DNA of 64,000 nt, from positions 248,001 through 312,000 of the forward strand of contig JAEUHN010000029.1 in assembly GCA_016795365.1 (NCBI GenBank), in the 5' to 3' direction. The notes beneath the pieces are model-generated. The model did not search any database. It was given only the letters and a program-made list of their open reading frames with translations, and was not told the origin of the DNA. This DNA is from Verrucomicrobiaceae bacterium. GTDB lineage: Bacteria; Verrucomicrobiota; Verrucomicrobiia; Verrucomicrobiales; Verrucomicrobiaceae. The translations under genes and the position numbers were made by a program. This document shows positions 1 through 11,921 of the stretch, piece by piece (positions within the stretch are counted from its first letter, which is position 1; each line of letters begins with the position of its first letter).

Positions 1-1
1 T

Positions 2-904
2 CTTTCGCACATGGACTTGGTCGTTGGGGACGACATCCCCACAGCGGACGATAGAAAGGCTAAAGCGTTCAGCGGACTGCGCAGCCTCATCGATAATGAA
101 GTGAGCCAAAATGTGAGCAGGGCTTCTGCGCGGCAACTCGCCGCGCACCTTGAAAATGGCACGTTCTACTTTGGCTATCTCGACCCAAAAAAATATCCTG
201 AAAGCTGGGATGCTGATGATAAGGCGGGATTTGAAGAATCGCTTGGTAAAGATATGTGGCGCATCACGGAGCACCTTGTCGCTCAAGCGAACCCACATAA
301 GCTCAAGCCCAGTGTGCCGGAATACAGTTTTGAAAGCCTCGGTCTGGCTGTTCGCGAAGTTAGCGTAGCGTTCCAAGAGAATTGGGAAGCCCGGCTCGGC
401 TATAAGCGCGTCGAATCGATCACCCCGGCGAAGTGGCAGCAAATCAAAGCTATGACACGACGCTATGCGGAGGGGTGGTTTGATGGCTACTGGCTGAGGC
501 CGATAGACACGCTTATAGACCTCACACGAAAAGTCCTGACCCGTTTCTTGGAGGCACCGCTCAGTTGGAATCCACAGGAAAAGAAAATAAGTGATACCGA
601 GAAGACTGCCATCATCAACCGCCTGCAACAGCTCGTAAATGACTCGCTCACAGAGTTGAGTAAGTCGCGTCTGTGGAAGGTTCCGCAGTTGAAGTGGCAG
701 GGCGCATACGAACTCTCTGGAACCGGCAGCACTTTCCCGCGTAAGCAGCGAGTGCGTGAGCTTTTCGTCCATCAGGTGCCCGTGCCGCAATCCATCAGTG
801 ACCGTTGGGCACAAGCATGGGTCGAGGAAATCAAGGCGTTGCTTGTTGATGCCTTGGAAACCTTGAAGGCTGAACATCAGGCGGAGAAGCCGAGCCATGA
901 GTAA
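2..904 (+). CDS. Unrecognised protein, C-terminal part (5' end outside window)
   Basis: The frame is open to the window edge (codons before the first ATG at 11 are sense), so this is probably the C-terminal part of a longer gene; if the ATG at 11 is the start the product is 297 aa. I do not recognise a family. The protein is mostly helical-looking, charged and rich in Trp/Tyr, without signal peptide, membrane segment or obvious catalytic motif. Its stop overlaps the start of the DUF1016 nuclease gene by 8 bases, so the two are very likely co-translated and may work together, for example in a defence or mobile-element setting. Function cannot be assigned from what is visible. Confidence 0.7.
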   Translation, partial: LSHMDLVVGDDIPTADDRKAKAFSGLRSLIDNEVSQNVSRASARQLAAHLENGTFYFGYLDPKKYPESWDADDKAGFEESLGKDMWRITEHLVAQANPHKLKPSVPEYSFESLGLAVREVSVAFQENWEARLGYKRVESITPAKWQQIKAMTRRYAEGWFDGYWLRPIDTLIDLTRKVLTRFLEAPLSWNPQEKKISDTEKTAIINRLQQLVNDSLTELSKSRLWKVPQLKWQGAYELSGTGSTFPRKQRVRELFVHQVPVPQSISDRWAQAWVEEIKALLVDALETLKAEHQAEKPSHE

Positions 905-1973
905 ACACCCGTCCAAAGCTAAGGCCCTCCAGTCCGTGAAGCCCGGCTTCGACGGGTTGCTGCGTGAGCTGCGCACGTTCATCACCGAGAGCCGCAGGCA
1001 GATCGTGCGGGCGGTGGATGTGGCGCAGGTGCGGACGTGCTGGGGCGTGGGGCGGCACATTGTCGAGTTTGAGCAAGGGGGCGCAACGCGGGCCGAGTAT
1101 GGGGCAAAACTGCTGCCGAGGCTGGCGGATGAGCTGACCGAGGATTTTGGGCGCGGTTTTGATGCCTCGAACCTGCACAAAATGAAGCAGTTTTACCTCG
1201 CCTTCCCAATTTTAGACGCACTGCGTCCAGAATTGAGCTGGACGCACTACCGCACGCTTCTCCGGGTCGAAGATCAGGCGGCGCGGGAGTGGTATGTCAC
1301 GGAGACGATCTCGCAAAACTGGAGTTCACGGGCGCTGGAGCGGCAGGTGAGCCGGTTGTATTATGAGCGGCTGCTTTCCAGCAAGGATCGCAAGGCCGTG
1401 CGGGCGGAGGCGGAGGAGAAAATCGCGGAGCTGCCGCCGTCGCCGCGCGAGTTCGTGCGCGACCCGGTGCTGCTCGAATTTCTCGGCCTGCCGGAAACAG
1501 GCAGGCTGCTGGAATCAGACCTGGAGCAGGGCTTGATCGATCACCTGCAAGCCTTCCTGCTGGAGCTGGGGAAGGGTTTCGCATTCGTCGCGCGGCAAAT
1601 GCGCGTGAGCACGGAGACAAAGGACTTCTACATCGACCTCGTCTTCTACAACTACCTGCTGAAATGCTTCGTCATCTTCGATCTCAAGCCGAACGAGCTG
1701 ACCCATGGCGACATCGGTCAGATGGACATGTATGTGCGCATGTTTGACGAGCAGCAACGTGGTCCGGGCGACAATCCCACCGTCGGCATCATCCTCTGCG
1801 CGGCGAAGGACGCATCCATCGCGCGCTACTCGGTTCTGCACGGAAGCGAGCAGCTCTTCGCGACCCGTTACAAGCTCGTGCTGCCCACTGTGGAGGAGCT
1901 GCGGCGGGAATTGATCCGCGAGCAGCGTCTTCTCGAAGAACGCCGCGCCGCAAGCATCGACCCAGCATCATGA
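897..1973 (+). CDS. DUF1016/YhcG-family PD-(D/E)XK nuclease-like protein
   Basis: A 358 aa cytoplasmic protein matching the DUF1016 (YhcG) architecture. The N-terminal half (about 20-170) is helical, with the family-typical WGVGRHIVE and LSWTHYRTLLRVE segments. The C-terminal half (about 180-340) is a PD-(D/E)XK-type fold with the conserved strand FYIDLVFYNYLL, the following FDLKPNELTHGDIGQMDMY segment (Asp...Lys catalytic pattern) and VGIILCAAKD. Family members are predicted nucleases often found beside restriction systems and mobile elements; their substrate is not well established. The start overlaps the upstream unknown gene and the stop overlaps the next gene by 4 bases, although that next gene (DUF4838) is functionally unrelated. 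Length is normal for the family. Confidence 0.88.
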   Translation: MSKHPSKAKALQSVKPGFDGLLRELRTFITESRRQIVRAVDVAQVRTCWGVGRHIVEFEQGGATRAEYGAKLLPRLADELTEDFGRGFDASNLHKMKQFYLAFPILDALRPELSWTHYRTLLRVEDQAAREWYVTETISQNWSSRALERQVSRLYYERLLSSKDRKAVRAEAEEKIAELPPSPREFVRDPVLLEFLGLPETGRLLESDLEQGLIDHLQAFLLELGKGFAFVARQMRVSTETKDFYIDLVFYNYLLKCFVIFDLKPNELTHGDIGQMDMYVRMFDEQQRGPGDNPTVGIILCAAKDASIARYSVLHGSEQLFATRYKLVLPTVEELRRELIREQRLLEERRAASIDPAS

Positions 1974-3949
1974 AATCATGCCTCACCTCCTTCTGCTTCG
2001 CACTCCTGATCTTTGCGACAAATCTTTGTGCTGCTGATCTCGTCCTCGCCTCCAAGGACTCGCCGCCCGTGCCGATCATCGTTTATGCCGATGCGCCACC
2101 GCGCACGCGGGAGGCGGCGCAGGTGCTGGCGGCTTACATCGAGAAGATCAGTGGGAAGAAGCCGTTCGTGTTGCTCGGCGCGTCTTCTCCAGCGCCGGAC
2201 AGCGCGATCTGGGTCGGTGTGCAGCCGGAGGTGAAGGCGTTGTTTCCGAGGGTGGACTTCGATTTTCAGCATCCCGAGGAGATCGTCATCGCGGCGAATG
2301 AAAAGCATGTCGTCATCGCCGGGCGTGATCGCTGGGATGCGGCGCGGCTGGACATCGAAACGCGCGAAGGCGTCATCAAGGGCGTGCAGCAGGAGTATGG
2401 CACCATCAATGCGGTTTACACGTTTCTACAGGACCAGCTCGGCGTGCGCTGGCTGTGGCCGGGCGAACTCGGCGAGGATGTGCCGAAGAATGAGCGCATT
2501 GTCATAAACACGCCGTTTGAGCAGCGCCATCATCCGCAGATGCGGGCACGCGGCACGGTCTTCAATTACGCCGCACTCGGAAACAAGGGCTACGGCAGGT
2601 CGCACGAGTGGACGATGCGCCAGCGGCTGCAGCTTTGTTCGCTCGGCATTGAGGGCGGACACGGCTTTGGCGACTGGTGGGATCGCTATCATGAGAAGCA
2701 TCCTGAAATCTTCGCGCTGCAACCGGACGGCACGCGCAGCGGCTTCCCGAATCCGCACAATGCGAAACTCTGCATGTCGAATCCGAAGGTCTGGGAGCTT
2801 TGGCTCGATGAAGTGGCCGCAGAGCTTCAGCAGGACCCGCATCGCACGGTTTTCAATGCGTCACCGAACGACGGCTGGGCCAGCGGCCACTGCGTGTGCG
2901 ACAAATGCACCGCGTGGGATCATCCCGATGGCGAGCCGCGTGTCTTCAATTGGTTTCACCTGAACAAAGAACGCCCCGCCACCAGCGACCGCGATGTCAC
3001 CTTTGCCAACAAACTCGGTGAACTGCTCAAACAGAAGTATCCCGGCAAAGACTATCGTGTCTTGATGCTCAGCTACGGCCACTCACGGCCTGCACCGGTG
3101 AAGGCGCGCCCGGCCGACAACGTCATCATGACCATCGTGGCGAACTTTTTCGGTCGCACTGGCCTCGTGGATCGCGGTTCGACGCGTGGCGACACTTACC
3201 GGCAGCAATTTGAAGCGTGGTCGAAGATCGTGCCCTCGATGTTCTGGCGGCCAAACACCGGAAGCCCCGCCGGATGGCAGCAAGGTCTGCCGGACCTGCA
3301 CGTCGCGCAAACCATCCGCGATTTCAAAGACGTGGCCGCCGCGAACTGCATCGGCATCTACATCGACGGCGTGTGGGAGCACTGGAGCACCGTCGGGCCG
3401 CTCTACTACATCATGGCCCAGCTCGCGTGGAATCCCGCCGCCGATGCCGATGCGATCCTCGCAGACTACTACACCCGCGCCTTCGGCCCCGCCGCGCCGC
3501 AGGTGCGCGAGTATTTCGAGAGCCTCGAAAAGGAGCGCATGGCCTTCACCGCAAAGAACGGCGAGGCGGGCGTCTTCACCTTCCCACAGCTCTACACCGC
3601 CGATCTGCTGCGCGAATCGCAAGCCCGCCTCGACCGCGCCGCTGCCGCTGTGCCTGCGGATTCGATTTTCGCCCAACGCATCGCCTTCATCCAGGCCGGG
3701 CTCACGCACACGAAGCTCCTGATCGACACCATCGCGCTCATGGACGGCTACTGGAAGAAAAAGGATCCCACCGTCGCCGAACGCGTGAAGCAAAACTGGG
3801 CCGCGCTGGAGAAAAACGCCGCCGCGCATCCCTACTCGATCAACTGGGCTCCCGTGCGCCCCATGTCAAAGCGCACAGCAGGCCTGCATCCCGACAGCCC
3901 GCCGCCGAAGCCAAAAAAGCAGCGCGTGAATGATCTGGATCTGAATTGA
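1970..3949 (+). CDS. Exported DUF4838-domain protein (glycoside-hydrolase-like)
   Basis: A 659 aa protein with an N-terminal signal peptide (about 1-22, hydrophobic core FCFALLIFATNLC, ending CAA). Residues 30-130 resemble the small N-terminal alpha/beta domain seen in front of alpha-glucuronidases and hexosaminidases (segment PRTREAAQVLAAYIEKISGK). Residues 190-430 match DUF4838, a TIM-barrel-like domain: HGFGDWWDRYHEKHPE, the CVCDKC pair in a GHCVCDKCTAWD segment, and a conserved FFGR segment. The fold suggests action on extracellular glycans, but no substrate is known for the domain. The start overlaps the DUF1016 stop by 4 bases, and a secreted esterase follows with about 5 bases spacing, so export and polysaccharide processing are probably coupled for that pair. 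Confidence 0.85.
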   Translation: MKSCLTSFCFALLIFATNLCAADLVLASKDSPPVPIIVYADAPPRTREAAQVLAAYIEKISGKKPFVLLGASSPAPDSAIWVGVQPEVKALFPRVDFDFQHPEEIVIAANEKHVVIAGRDRWDAARLDIETREGVIKGVQQEYGTINAVYTFLQDQLGVRWLWPGELGEDVPKNERIVINTPFEQRHHPQMRARGTVFNYAALGNKGYGRSHEWTMRQRLQLCSLGIEGGHGFGDWWDRYHEKHPEIFALQPDGTRSGFPNPHNAKLCMSNPKVWELWLDEVAAELQQDPHRTVFNASPNDGWASGHCVCDKCTAWDHPDGEPRVFNWFHLNKERPATSDRDVTFANKLGELLKQKYPGKDYRVLMLSYGHSRPAPVKARPADNVIMTIVANFFGRTGLVDRGSTRGDTYRQQFEAWSKIVPSMFWRPNTGSPAGWQQGLPDLHVAQTIRDFKDVAAANCIGIYIDGVWEHWSTVGPLYYIMAQLAWNPAADADAILADYYTRAFGPAAPQVREYFESLEKERMAFTAKNGEAGVFTFPQLYTADLLRESQARLDRAAAAVPADSIFAQRIAFIQAGLTHTKLLIDTIALMDGYWKKKDPTVAERVKQNWAALEKNAAAHPYSINWAPVRPMSKRTAGLHPDSPPPKPKKQRVNDLDLN

Positions 3950-3954
3950 AGCCG

Positions 3955-4794
3955 ATGAAACTCCTCTTCAGCCTTCTCATCGCGCTCTGCGCACCGCTCT
4001 GCGCGGCTGAAAAACCCATCACGCTCTGGCCCGATGGCGCACCCGGAGCACTCGGCACCTCGCCGAAGGACATCCCGACGCTCACGCCGTATCTGCCAGC
4101 GAAGCCGACCGGCGCGGCGATGCTTCTCATTCCCGGCGGCAGCTACAGCGGCATCTATGAAGGGCAGGCGGAACCGTTTGCGCTCTGGCTCAATGAGCAC
4201 GGTTTGACGGTGTTTGTGCTTCGCTACCGCCTCGGCAGCGCGGGCTATCGTTATCCGGCGCAGCTTCAGGATGCGGTGGAGGCGATGTTTCAGATCCGTG
4301 GCAACGCCGAGAAGTGGAAGATCGACCCGAAGCGTATCGGTGTGATGGGTTTCTCCGCTGGCGGGCATTTGGTGTCCACGCTCATCAACCGGCCTGATGA
4401 TGGCATGATCGATGGTCGCGACTACACGACCAGTCCACGCCCCGATCTCGCGATTCTATGTTATCCAGTCATCAGCATGATCACGAAGCCGCACGCCACC
4501 TCACGCAAGATGCTTATCGGCGATGCGCCGGATGACAAACTCGTGCGCCAGACGTCGAGCGAGCTGCAAGTGAAGCCTGGGCTGCCGCCCGTGTTCCTCT
4601 GGCACACGATGGAGGACAAGCTAGTGCCCGTGGAACATGCCCTGCTCTACGCCGCTGCCTTGCATGCCCATGGCGTGCCTCATGAGCTTCATCTCTACCA
4701 GCATGGCGATCACGGCACCGGACTCATCGGCACGGAGCACCCGTGGTTCGCGGATTTGCTGTTCTGGCTGAAGTCGCAGGGGTTTGTAAAGTGA
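3955..4794 (+). CDS. Secreted alpha/beta hydrolase (acyl-carbohydrate esterase type)
   Basis: About 279 aa when started at ATG 3955; a TTG at 3946 would add three residues and overlap the upstream stop. A signal peptide (LLFSLLIALCAPLCAAE) is followed by an alpha/beta hydrolase of the BD-FAE/acetyl-xylan-esterase-like group. The oxyanion segment is LLIPGGSYSG, the nucleophile elbow GFSAGGH, and the last portion carries an Asp (MEDKLVP) and a His (HGDHGTG) suited to a Ser-Asp-His triad. Such enzymes usually remove acyl groups from plant or algal polysaccharide. It lies directly behind the DUF4838 gene and probably shares its transcript. Substrate is inferred, not shown. Confidence 0.85.
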   Translation: MKLLFSLLIALCAPLCAAEKPITLWPDGAPGALGTSPKDIPTLTPYLPAKPTGAAMLLIPGGSYSGIYEGQAEPFALWLNEHGLTVFVLRYRLGSAGYRYPAQLQDAVEAMFQIRGNAEKWKIDPKRIGVMGFSAGGHLVSTLINRPDDGMIDGRDYTTSPRPDLAILCYPVISMITKPHATSRKMLIGDAPDDKLVRQTSSELQVKPGLPPVFLWHTMEDKLVPVEHALLYAAALHAHGVPHELHLYQHGDHGTGLIGTEHPWFADLLFWLKSQGFVK

Positions 4795-4816
4795 TGCGAC
4801 GCTGAAGACCCCGACT

Positions 4817-5690
4817 TCACTTCGACTTGAACGGCAGTGAATCATTCTTCAGATATTGCTTCAGCGCTTCGAACCGAAAAACGATCTCGTCAATCTCATC
4901 GCCGCGGAGCCGCAGTTCGGAGGAGATCAGTTTGCTCGGAGCATTGCGATTCGGCCCGTAGTCGCGGGAAATCATATTCTTGAAGACACCTCGCTTCCTC
5001 CACAGATGAAGCTGGAAGCCGCGCAGGTGGCCGCCGGGAAGATGCTGACCTAGATTGCAGAGGAACATCAGCTTAGCGTGGATGTCGCGCACAGTGTCGG
5101 GATCTTTGTCACTTTGCATGAGATCCCAGACACGCGTGAGAACGTCGGCATAGACGGCAGGCTCGGTGATGGGCCCCTCCGTGCCGAGGTGCGACTCGTA
5201 GAGCCAGCCATGTGCGCCGCGCGCTGAATACACGACGAATCAATGGCTTCGCTGCACATAGCTCACGCGTGCGATGATCGGAGCGGCTTCTTCTTTGATC
5301 TAGCCAAAGTGCGGATACTGCTTCGCTAACTCGATCATGAGCTTCACCGATGGCACGGGACCTTTGTAGGCTGTGCCGCCGGTGGTTTGGAAGATGACGG
5401 GACGTGTCGCGACCTTTGCCAGCTCACGCCAATACTGTCGCATATCGTCTTCGGTGCGGCCCGAGTCCGGCGGACGCGAGATGATAGCGGGGGGAGTTTC
5501 TCGACATATCGCGCATAGACGAGCATCTCCTCCGTATCCTTGCCCTGCACGCCAAGGCACAATGCTGAGGTCTTGAAGCTGCGGGAAGTCTCCGCCAGCA
5601 CCTCCATGCCGCGCAATTTTCATCCATCGTCAAAAGGTCCACGCTGTCGTTTGAGATGGCTCTTCATGGAATCAAACTCTCTACGCCGTC
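4817..5690 (-). pseudogene. Decayed dihydrodipicolinate-synthase-family (DapA-like) gene
   Basis: On the minus strand, pieces of one DapA-family protein appear in order but in changing frames. They are a VLAETSR...KDTEEML piece, then IISRPPDSGRTEDDMRQYW and TTGGTAYKGP...LAKQYPHFG, then IKEEAAPIIARVSYVQ, then SARGAHGWLYESHLGTEGP through to a stop at 4817. An in-frame TAG separates PHFG from IKEEA (near 5298). A TGA follows about 16 codons later (near 5240), and at least one frameshift lies around 5500. The N-terminal part (roughly the first 80-100 residues) is missing or unrecognisable. The Lys in IKEEA is the family's typical region after the Schiff-base core. It is a non-functional remnant of a lyase/aldolase gene, positioned downstream of the katG terminator. 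Confidence 0.85.
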
Positions 5691-5742
5691 GAGGCAGTGA
5701 CTCTTTTTCTGCCTAGCGAAAGCACAGATTCAATACGGGGTC

Positions 5743-5789
5743 CAAAAAAACAAAACCCCGCCCCGGCTTTCGCCGGGACGAGGTTTTGC
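5743..5789 (-). terminator. Rho-independent terminator of katG
   Basis: A strong GC-rich stem (arms reading CAAAACCTCGTCCCGGC and GCCGGGGCGGGGTTTTG on the minus strand, GAAA loop, one mismatch) followed on the minus strand by a T-rich run. It lies 22 bases past the katG stop. A run of about ten G on the plus strand (5790-5799) abuts the stem. Confidence 0.9.
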
Positions 5790-5810
5790 GGGGGGGGGGT
5801 GGGTTTCGGA

Positions 5811-9162
<3,352 letters not shown>

Positions 9163-9221
9163 ATTTGTGGTCGAGAGCTGCGGCGTCACAAAAGGCGATG
9201 CAGCGTTCGTGCCGCTATCGG

Positions 9222-11066
9222 TCACCACTGCGGCACGATGGTCTTCACATACTCGCTCTGCCACGCGTCGATGTCTTCACGAGTGACAGCTGGAGCGATG
9301 GGGTCGTGGATCTGAGTCTTCACACGTCGGATGATGATGCCGTGCGGATCAGGCCTGGCGGCGGCAGAGCGGATGCGAAGGTAGCTGACGCCATTGAGCG
9401 TTCGTGATTGCAATGGGAGGGTTGAGATGAGTTTGTCATCAAGACGTTGTTCACACTCGCCGCGCGCGAGATCCCAACGCAGTGAAAGCGTGTGCCACTC
9501 GTCCGGCTTGGCGTTGTCAGTGGACACGCGCGCATGAAACACGGCGGTGCCTTCGGCGAGGGTGTTCGAGGGATCGAAGAAGCGATCATTGAGGGAAAAG
9601 ATCGCGCCTTGCGACCCTGCGGGAAGTCGGATGCGGGCGGTAAGTTCGCCGCGCCAGCCGTTGGGAAAGTTCCACATGGCAGTGTCGGGCTCGCTGGGAG
9701 CATCGGCGCTGGGGACATGCCGCACGTGGAGGCTGCGCGTGCCTTTTTCACCGGGCGTTTCGATGAGTTCGCAGCCAACGCGACGCGCACGCCACCAACG
9801 CTTTGCGGGACCGATATGCTGATAGGTGGTCCATTGCGCGAGGCCATCGCTGAAGTCGGACTCGGCGCTGGTGGCCGTGATCCAGTCGGGATCGACGAGG
9901 ATCGGATTGCGCCCGCCTTTGCCCTGACCAGCGAGGACGACGATCTGGCCGTCTTCGGTGAAAGCCGCGAGCGGATAGGCCGTGCCGCGATCGCCAGAGG
10001 CGGCGGGGTTGTCGTTGCGGCGATGATCGAGGTAGATCTCGCGAAAGCCCTGCCAAGTGCGGCCATCATCATTCGAGATGGCAATGTGCAGCGCATCGCG
10101 CCCGCCATACACGCCCACGCCTTCGTGCTTGGGCGGCAGTTCGCAGTTGTTCCAGGTCAAAACGAGCCGTCCATCGCGGTGACGGAGCAGATTGGCCGGA
10201 CCGGTCGAGGTGCGGAAGCGTGTTGGAGCGGCTTGGGACCAAGTGGTGCCGTTGTCTTTGGAAATGGACTCGTAAAGACAGCCAGCCTGCGTGCGCATGA
10301 GCATCCAGATGGAGCCATCGCGCCGTTCTTCGAAGCAGGGCTCGCAAGCGCCTTCGTTCGCGCCATTGAAGCCTTCGTAGCAGGGCGAGGTGAGCTTTGA
10401 AGCACTGAGCTGCCAGCTCGCGCCGCCGTCGTCGGAGTATTCGATCACAGTCTCATGGCGACCCGTCGGCGGCACGGCCTTGGCAAAAGGAAGATAGCTG
10501 CCATGCGGCACAAGCAGGCGACCACTCGCGAGGCGTTGATACTCCATCTGCGAGCCATTGTAGCCGCGCCACGTGCGCATTGGTTCCGACACTGCCGTGG
10601 CATTGCCCTGGCGAAACCACACATCCAAATACAGCGGCAGTCCGATGCGAGCCGCGTCCTCTTTGCTGAGCTTTTCCGACTTCACCACGACGCTGCGCAC
10701 CGTGCCATCGGCGGCGAGGAGCGTCTGCGCGTTGTTGAGGATGCCGCTTTCGATAAGTGGTTTCGATTGGGCGATGAAATCGGGCAAGGCAGGCCGAAGC
10801 GTGTGCTTCACGCCTTTTGCATCCGGCAAGCTCAGCGGCTCCGCGCTGGGTGCGTAGGGATTGTAGAAGCAAAACGTGCCGTCCTCGCGTCGCAGGATGG
10901 CATAACCGGAACTTGTGCCGCTCGGAGCGGTGGCATCGTGACCGGCATCTTCGAGAAAAAGCATGCGTGGAGGCTCGGCGGGGCACGCAGCCATCATGGC
11001 AAGGCTGCTGAACACGCTGGAGATCCAAATGGCTCGTGGATGAGAGTGAATTATGGCGGAGCGCAT
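9222..11066 (-). CDS. Exported sialidase-like (BNR/Asp-box) protein with C-terminal sandwich
   Basis: A 614 aa protein with an N-terminal hydrophobic leader (about 8-28, ISSVFSSLAMMAACPA; possibly lipobox-like at the Cys). The first 400 residues form a sialidase-type beta-propeller with three Asp boxes (SDDGGASW, SKDNGTTW, SNDDGRTW) and the segment GRLVLTWNN. From about 420 to 590 a second, beta-sandwich-like region follows (FSDGLAQW, LRWDLARGE), like the concanavalin-type modules attached to exo-sialidases. It probably cleaves or binds sugars outside the cytoplasm. True sialidase activity needs an Arg triad and Tyr/Glu pair that I cannot verify. It stands alone on the minus strand, convergent with oxyR. 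Confidence 0.8.
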   Translation of the reverse strand: MRSAIIHSHPRAIWISSVFSSLAMMAACPAEPPRMLFLEDAGHDATAPSGTSSGYAILRREDGTFCFYNPYAPSAEPLSLPDAKGVKHTLRPALPDFIAQSKPLIESGILNNAQTLLAADGTVRSVVVKSEKLSKEDAARIGLPLYLDVWFRQGNATAVSEPMRTWRGYNGSQMEYQRLASGRLLVPHGSYLPFAKAVPPTGRHETVIEYSDDGGASWQLSASKLTSPCYEGFNGANEGACEPCFEERRDGSIWMLMRTQAGCLYESISKDNGTTWSQAAPTRFRTSTGPANLLRHRDGRLVLTWNNCELPPKHEGVGVYGGRDALHIAISNDDGRTWQGFREIYLDHRRNDNPAASGDRGTAYPLAAFTEDGQIVVLAGQGKGGRNPILVDPDWITATSAESDFSDGLAQWTTYQHIGPAKRWWRARRVGCELIETPGEKGTRSLHVRHVPSADAPSEPDTAMWNFPNGWRGELTARIRLPAGSQGAIFSLNDRFFDPSNTLAEGTAVFHARVSTDNAKPDEWHTLSLRWDLARGECEQRLDDKLISTLPLQSRTLNGVSYLRIRSAAARPDPHGIIIRRVKTQIHDPIAPAVTREDIDAWQSEYVKTIVPQW

Positions 11067-11188
11067 GATTCAAAAACGCCGCAGAAGGTCTAGTCTGTGC
11101 AGCCCCCTCTTTACTTCGCGTCGCCAGCTGTTGCCGAGTTCACATCAAACTCGCTGACTGCAAATGACGTCAAAAAAACGCCAAAGCC

Positions 11189-11228
11189 ATGTAAAGTTTG
11201 CTTTACATCTGGAAAGGATACTTTACAT
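11189..11228. promoter_or_regulatory. Inverted/direct TTTACAT operator cluster
   Basis: ATGTAAAG (11189-11196) and CTTTACAT (11201-11208) form a perfect 8-base inverted repeat around a 4-base centre, and a third CTTTACAT lies at 11221-11228, 12 bases before the start of the membrane-protein gene. The HTH protein encoded by the second gene of this module is the obvious candidate binder, making an autoregulatory loop likely. Confidence 0.65.
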
Positions 11229-11239
11229 ACATCACCGAC

Positions 11240-11611
11240 ATGAAAACGAAAACAAAATACCTGTCTCGAATGGCACTTGGTCTAGCCGGATATGCGCTTG
11301 GGCTTCTTATGCTAAACTTCCTCTATGAAGGTGATTCACCTTACAAATATGGGTTGGTTCTCCTGCCGGTGCTACCGCTGCTTTTCGTTGCCGCAACGAT
11401 CATACGGGCTGTATCGGAAATGGATGAGATGTGGCGCAAGATTATCACGGAAGCCATGGCGTTTTCAGCGATCGCCACGGGGTTCACCTGCTTCAGCTAC
11501 CTGTTCGTGCGTGACATGGGCGCTCCTGAATTTCGGGCGGAATGGGCTTTCACTCTGATGTGGGCCTACTATGGAGTTGGATCAATGCTATCGTTTAGGA
11601 GGTATCGATGA
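11240..11611 (+). CDS. Small integral membrane protein of an HTH module
   Basis: A 123 aa protein started at ATG 11240; an upstream in-frame codon at 11198 lies within the operator repeats and is less likely. About four hydrophobic segments are visible: MALGLAGYALGLLMLNFL, YGLVLLPVLPLLFVAATII, ITEAMAFSAIATGFTCFSY and FTLMWAYYGVGSML. No enzymatic motif is seen. The stop overlaps the start of the HTH gene (ATGA), a common pairing in which a small membrane protein is cotranscribed with a Cro/CI-type regulator. The role is unknown. The AT content is higher than in neighbouring genes, which suggests it arrived as a small cassette. Confidence 0.8.
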   Translation: MKTKTKYLSRMALGLAGYALGLLMLNFLYEGDSPYKYGLVLLPVLPLLFVAATIIRAVSEMDEMWRKIITEAMAFSAIATGFTCFSYLFVRDMGAPEFRAEWAFTLMWAYYGVGSMLSFRRYR

Positions 11612-11805
11612 AGAATCACTTGAAAGAGATGCGCTCCGCTAGGGGGTGGTCGCAGTCAGACATGGCGGAAAAGCTCGAAGTGTCGCGGCAAACAGTGAAC
11701 GCGATTGAGACCGGCAGGTATGACCCAAGCCTTCCTCTGGCTTTCAAACTGGCTCGGCTGTTCAAAGTGTCCATTGAAGACATTTTTGTTGATGAGGTGA
11801 GGTGA
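11608..11805 (+). CDS. Cro/CI-type (XRE) HTH regulator, YozG-like
   Basis: A 65 aa single-domain helix-turn-helix protein (HTH_3) occupying nearly the full length. The motif WSQSDMAEKLEVSRQTVNAIE holds the recognition helix, followed by GRYDPSLPLAFKLARLF and IEDIF. This is the YozG-like minimal repressor class commonly linked to small membrane proteins. Its start overlaps the upstream stop by 4 bases. It probably binds the TTTACAT repeats in front of the two-gene module and represses it. Confidence 0.92.
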   Translation: MKNHLKEMRSARGWSQSDMAEKLEVSRQTVNAIETGRYDPSLPLAFKLARLFKVSIEDIFVDEVR

Positions 11806-11848
11806 AGAAGCCGGTGGCTTATGTTGACAGGGGCCTCGTATAAAAGTC

Positions 11849-11879
11849 CGCCAAAAGGATTCCCTCTTGGCGTTTATTT
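11849..11879 (+). terminator. Probable rho-independent terminator after the HTH gene
   Basis: CGCCAA (11849-11854) pairs with TTGGCG (11867-11872), with additional AGG/CCT pairing inside, followed by TTTATTT. It lies 44 bases past the HTH stop and before the Gfo/Idh gene. Confidence 0.6.
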
Positions 11880-11921
11880 CTGAGTCACCTGGGCTCGTGA
11901 TCTCCCTCATTTTCTTGAACC

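Noticed and set aside
5790-5799. Run of ten G next to the katG terminator as a quadruplex or phase-variation tract
   Set aside because: It lies outside any gene and promoter; homopolymer length could also be a sequencing artefact.
11824-11844. TTGACA plus TATAAA as a sigma-70 promoter
   Set aside because: Spacing between the boxes is only 9 bases instead of about 17.
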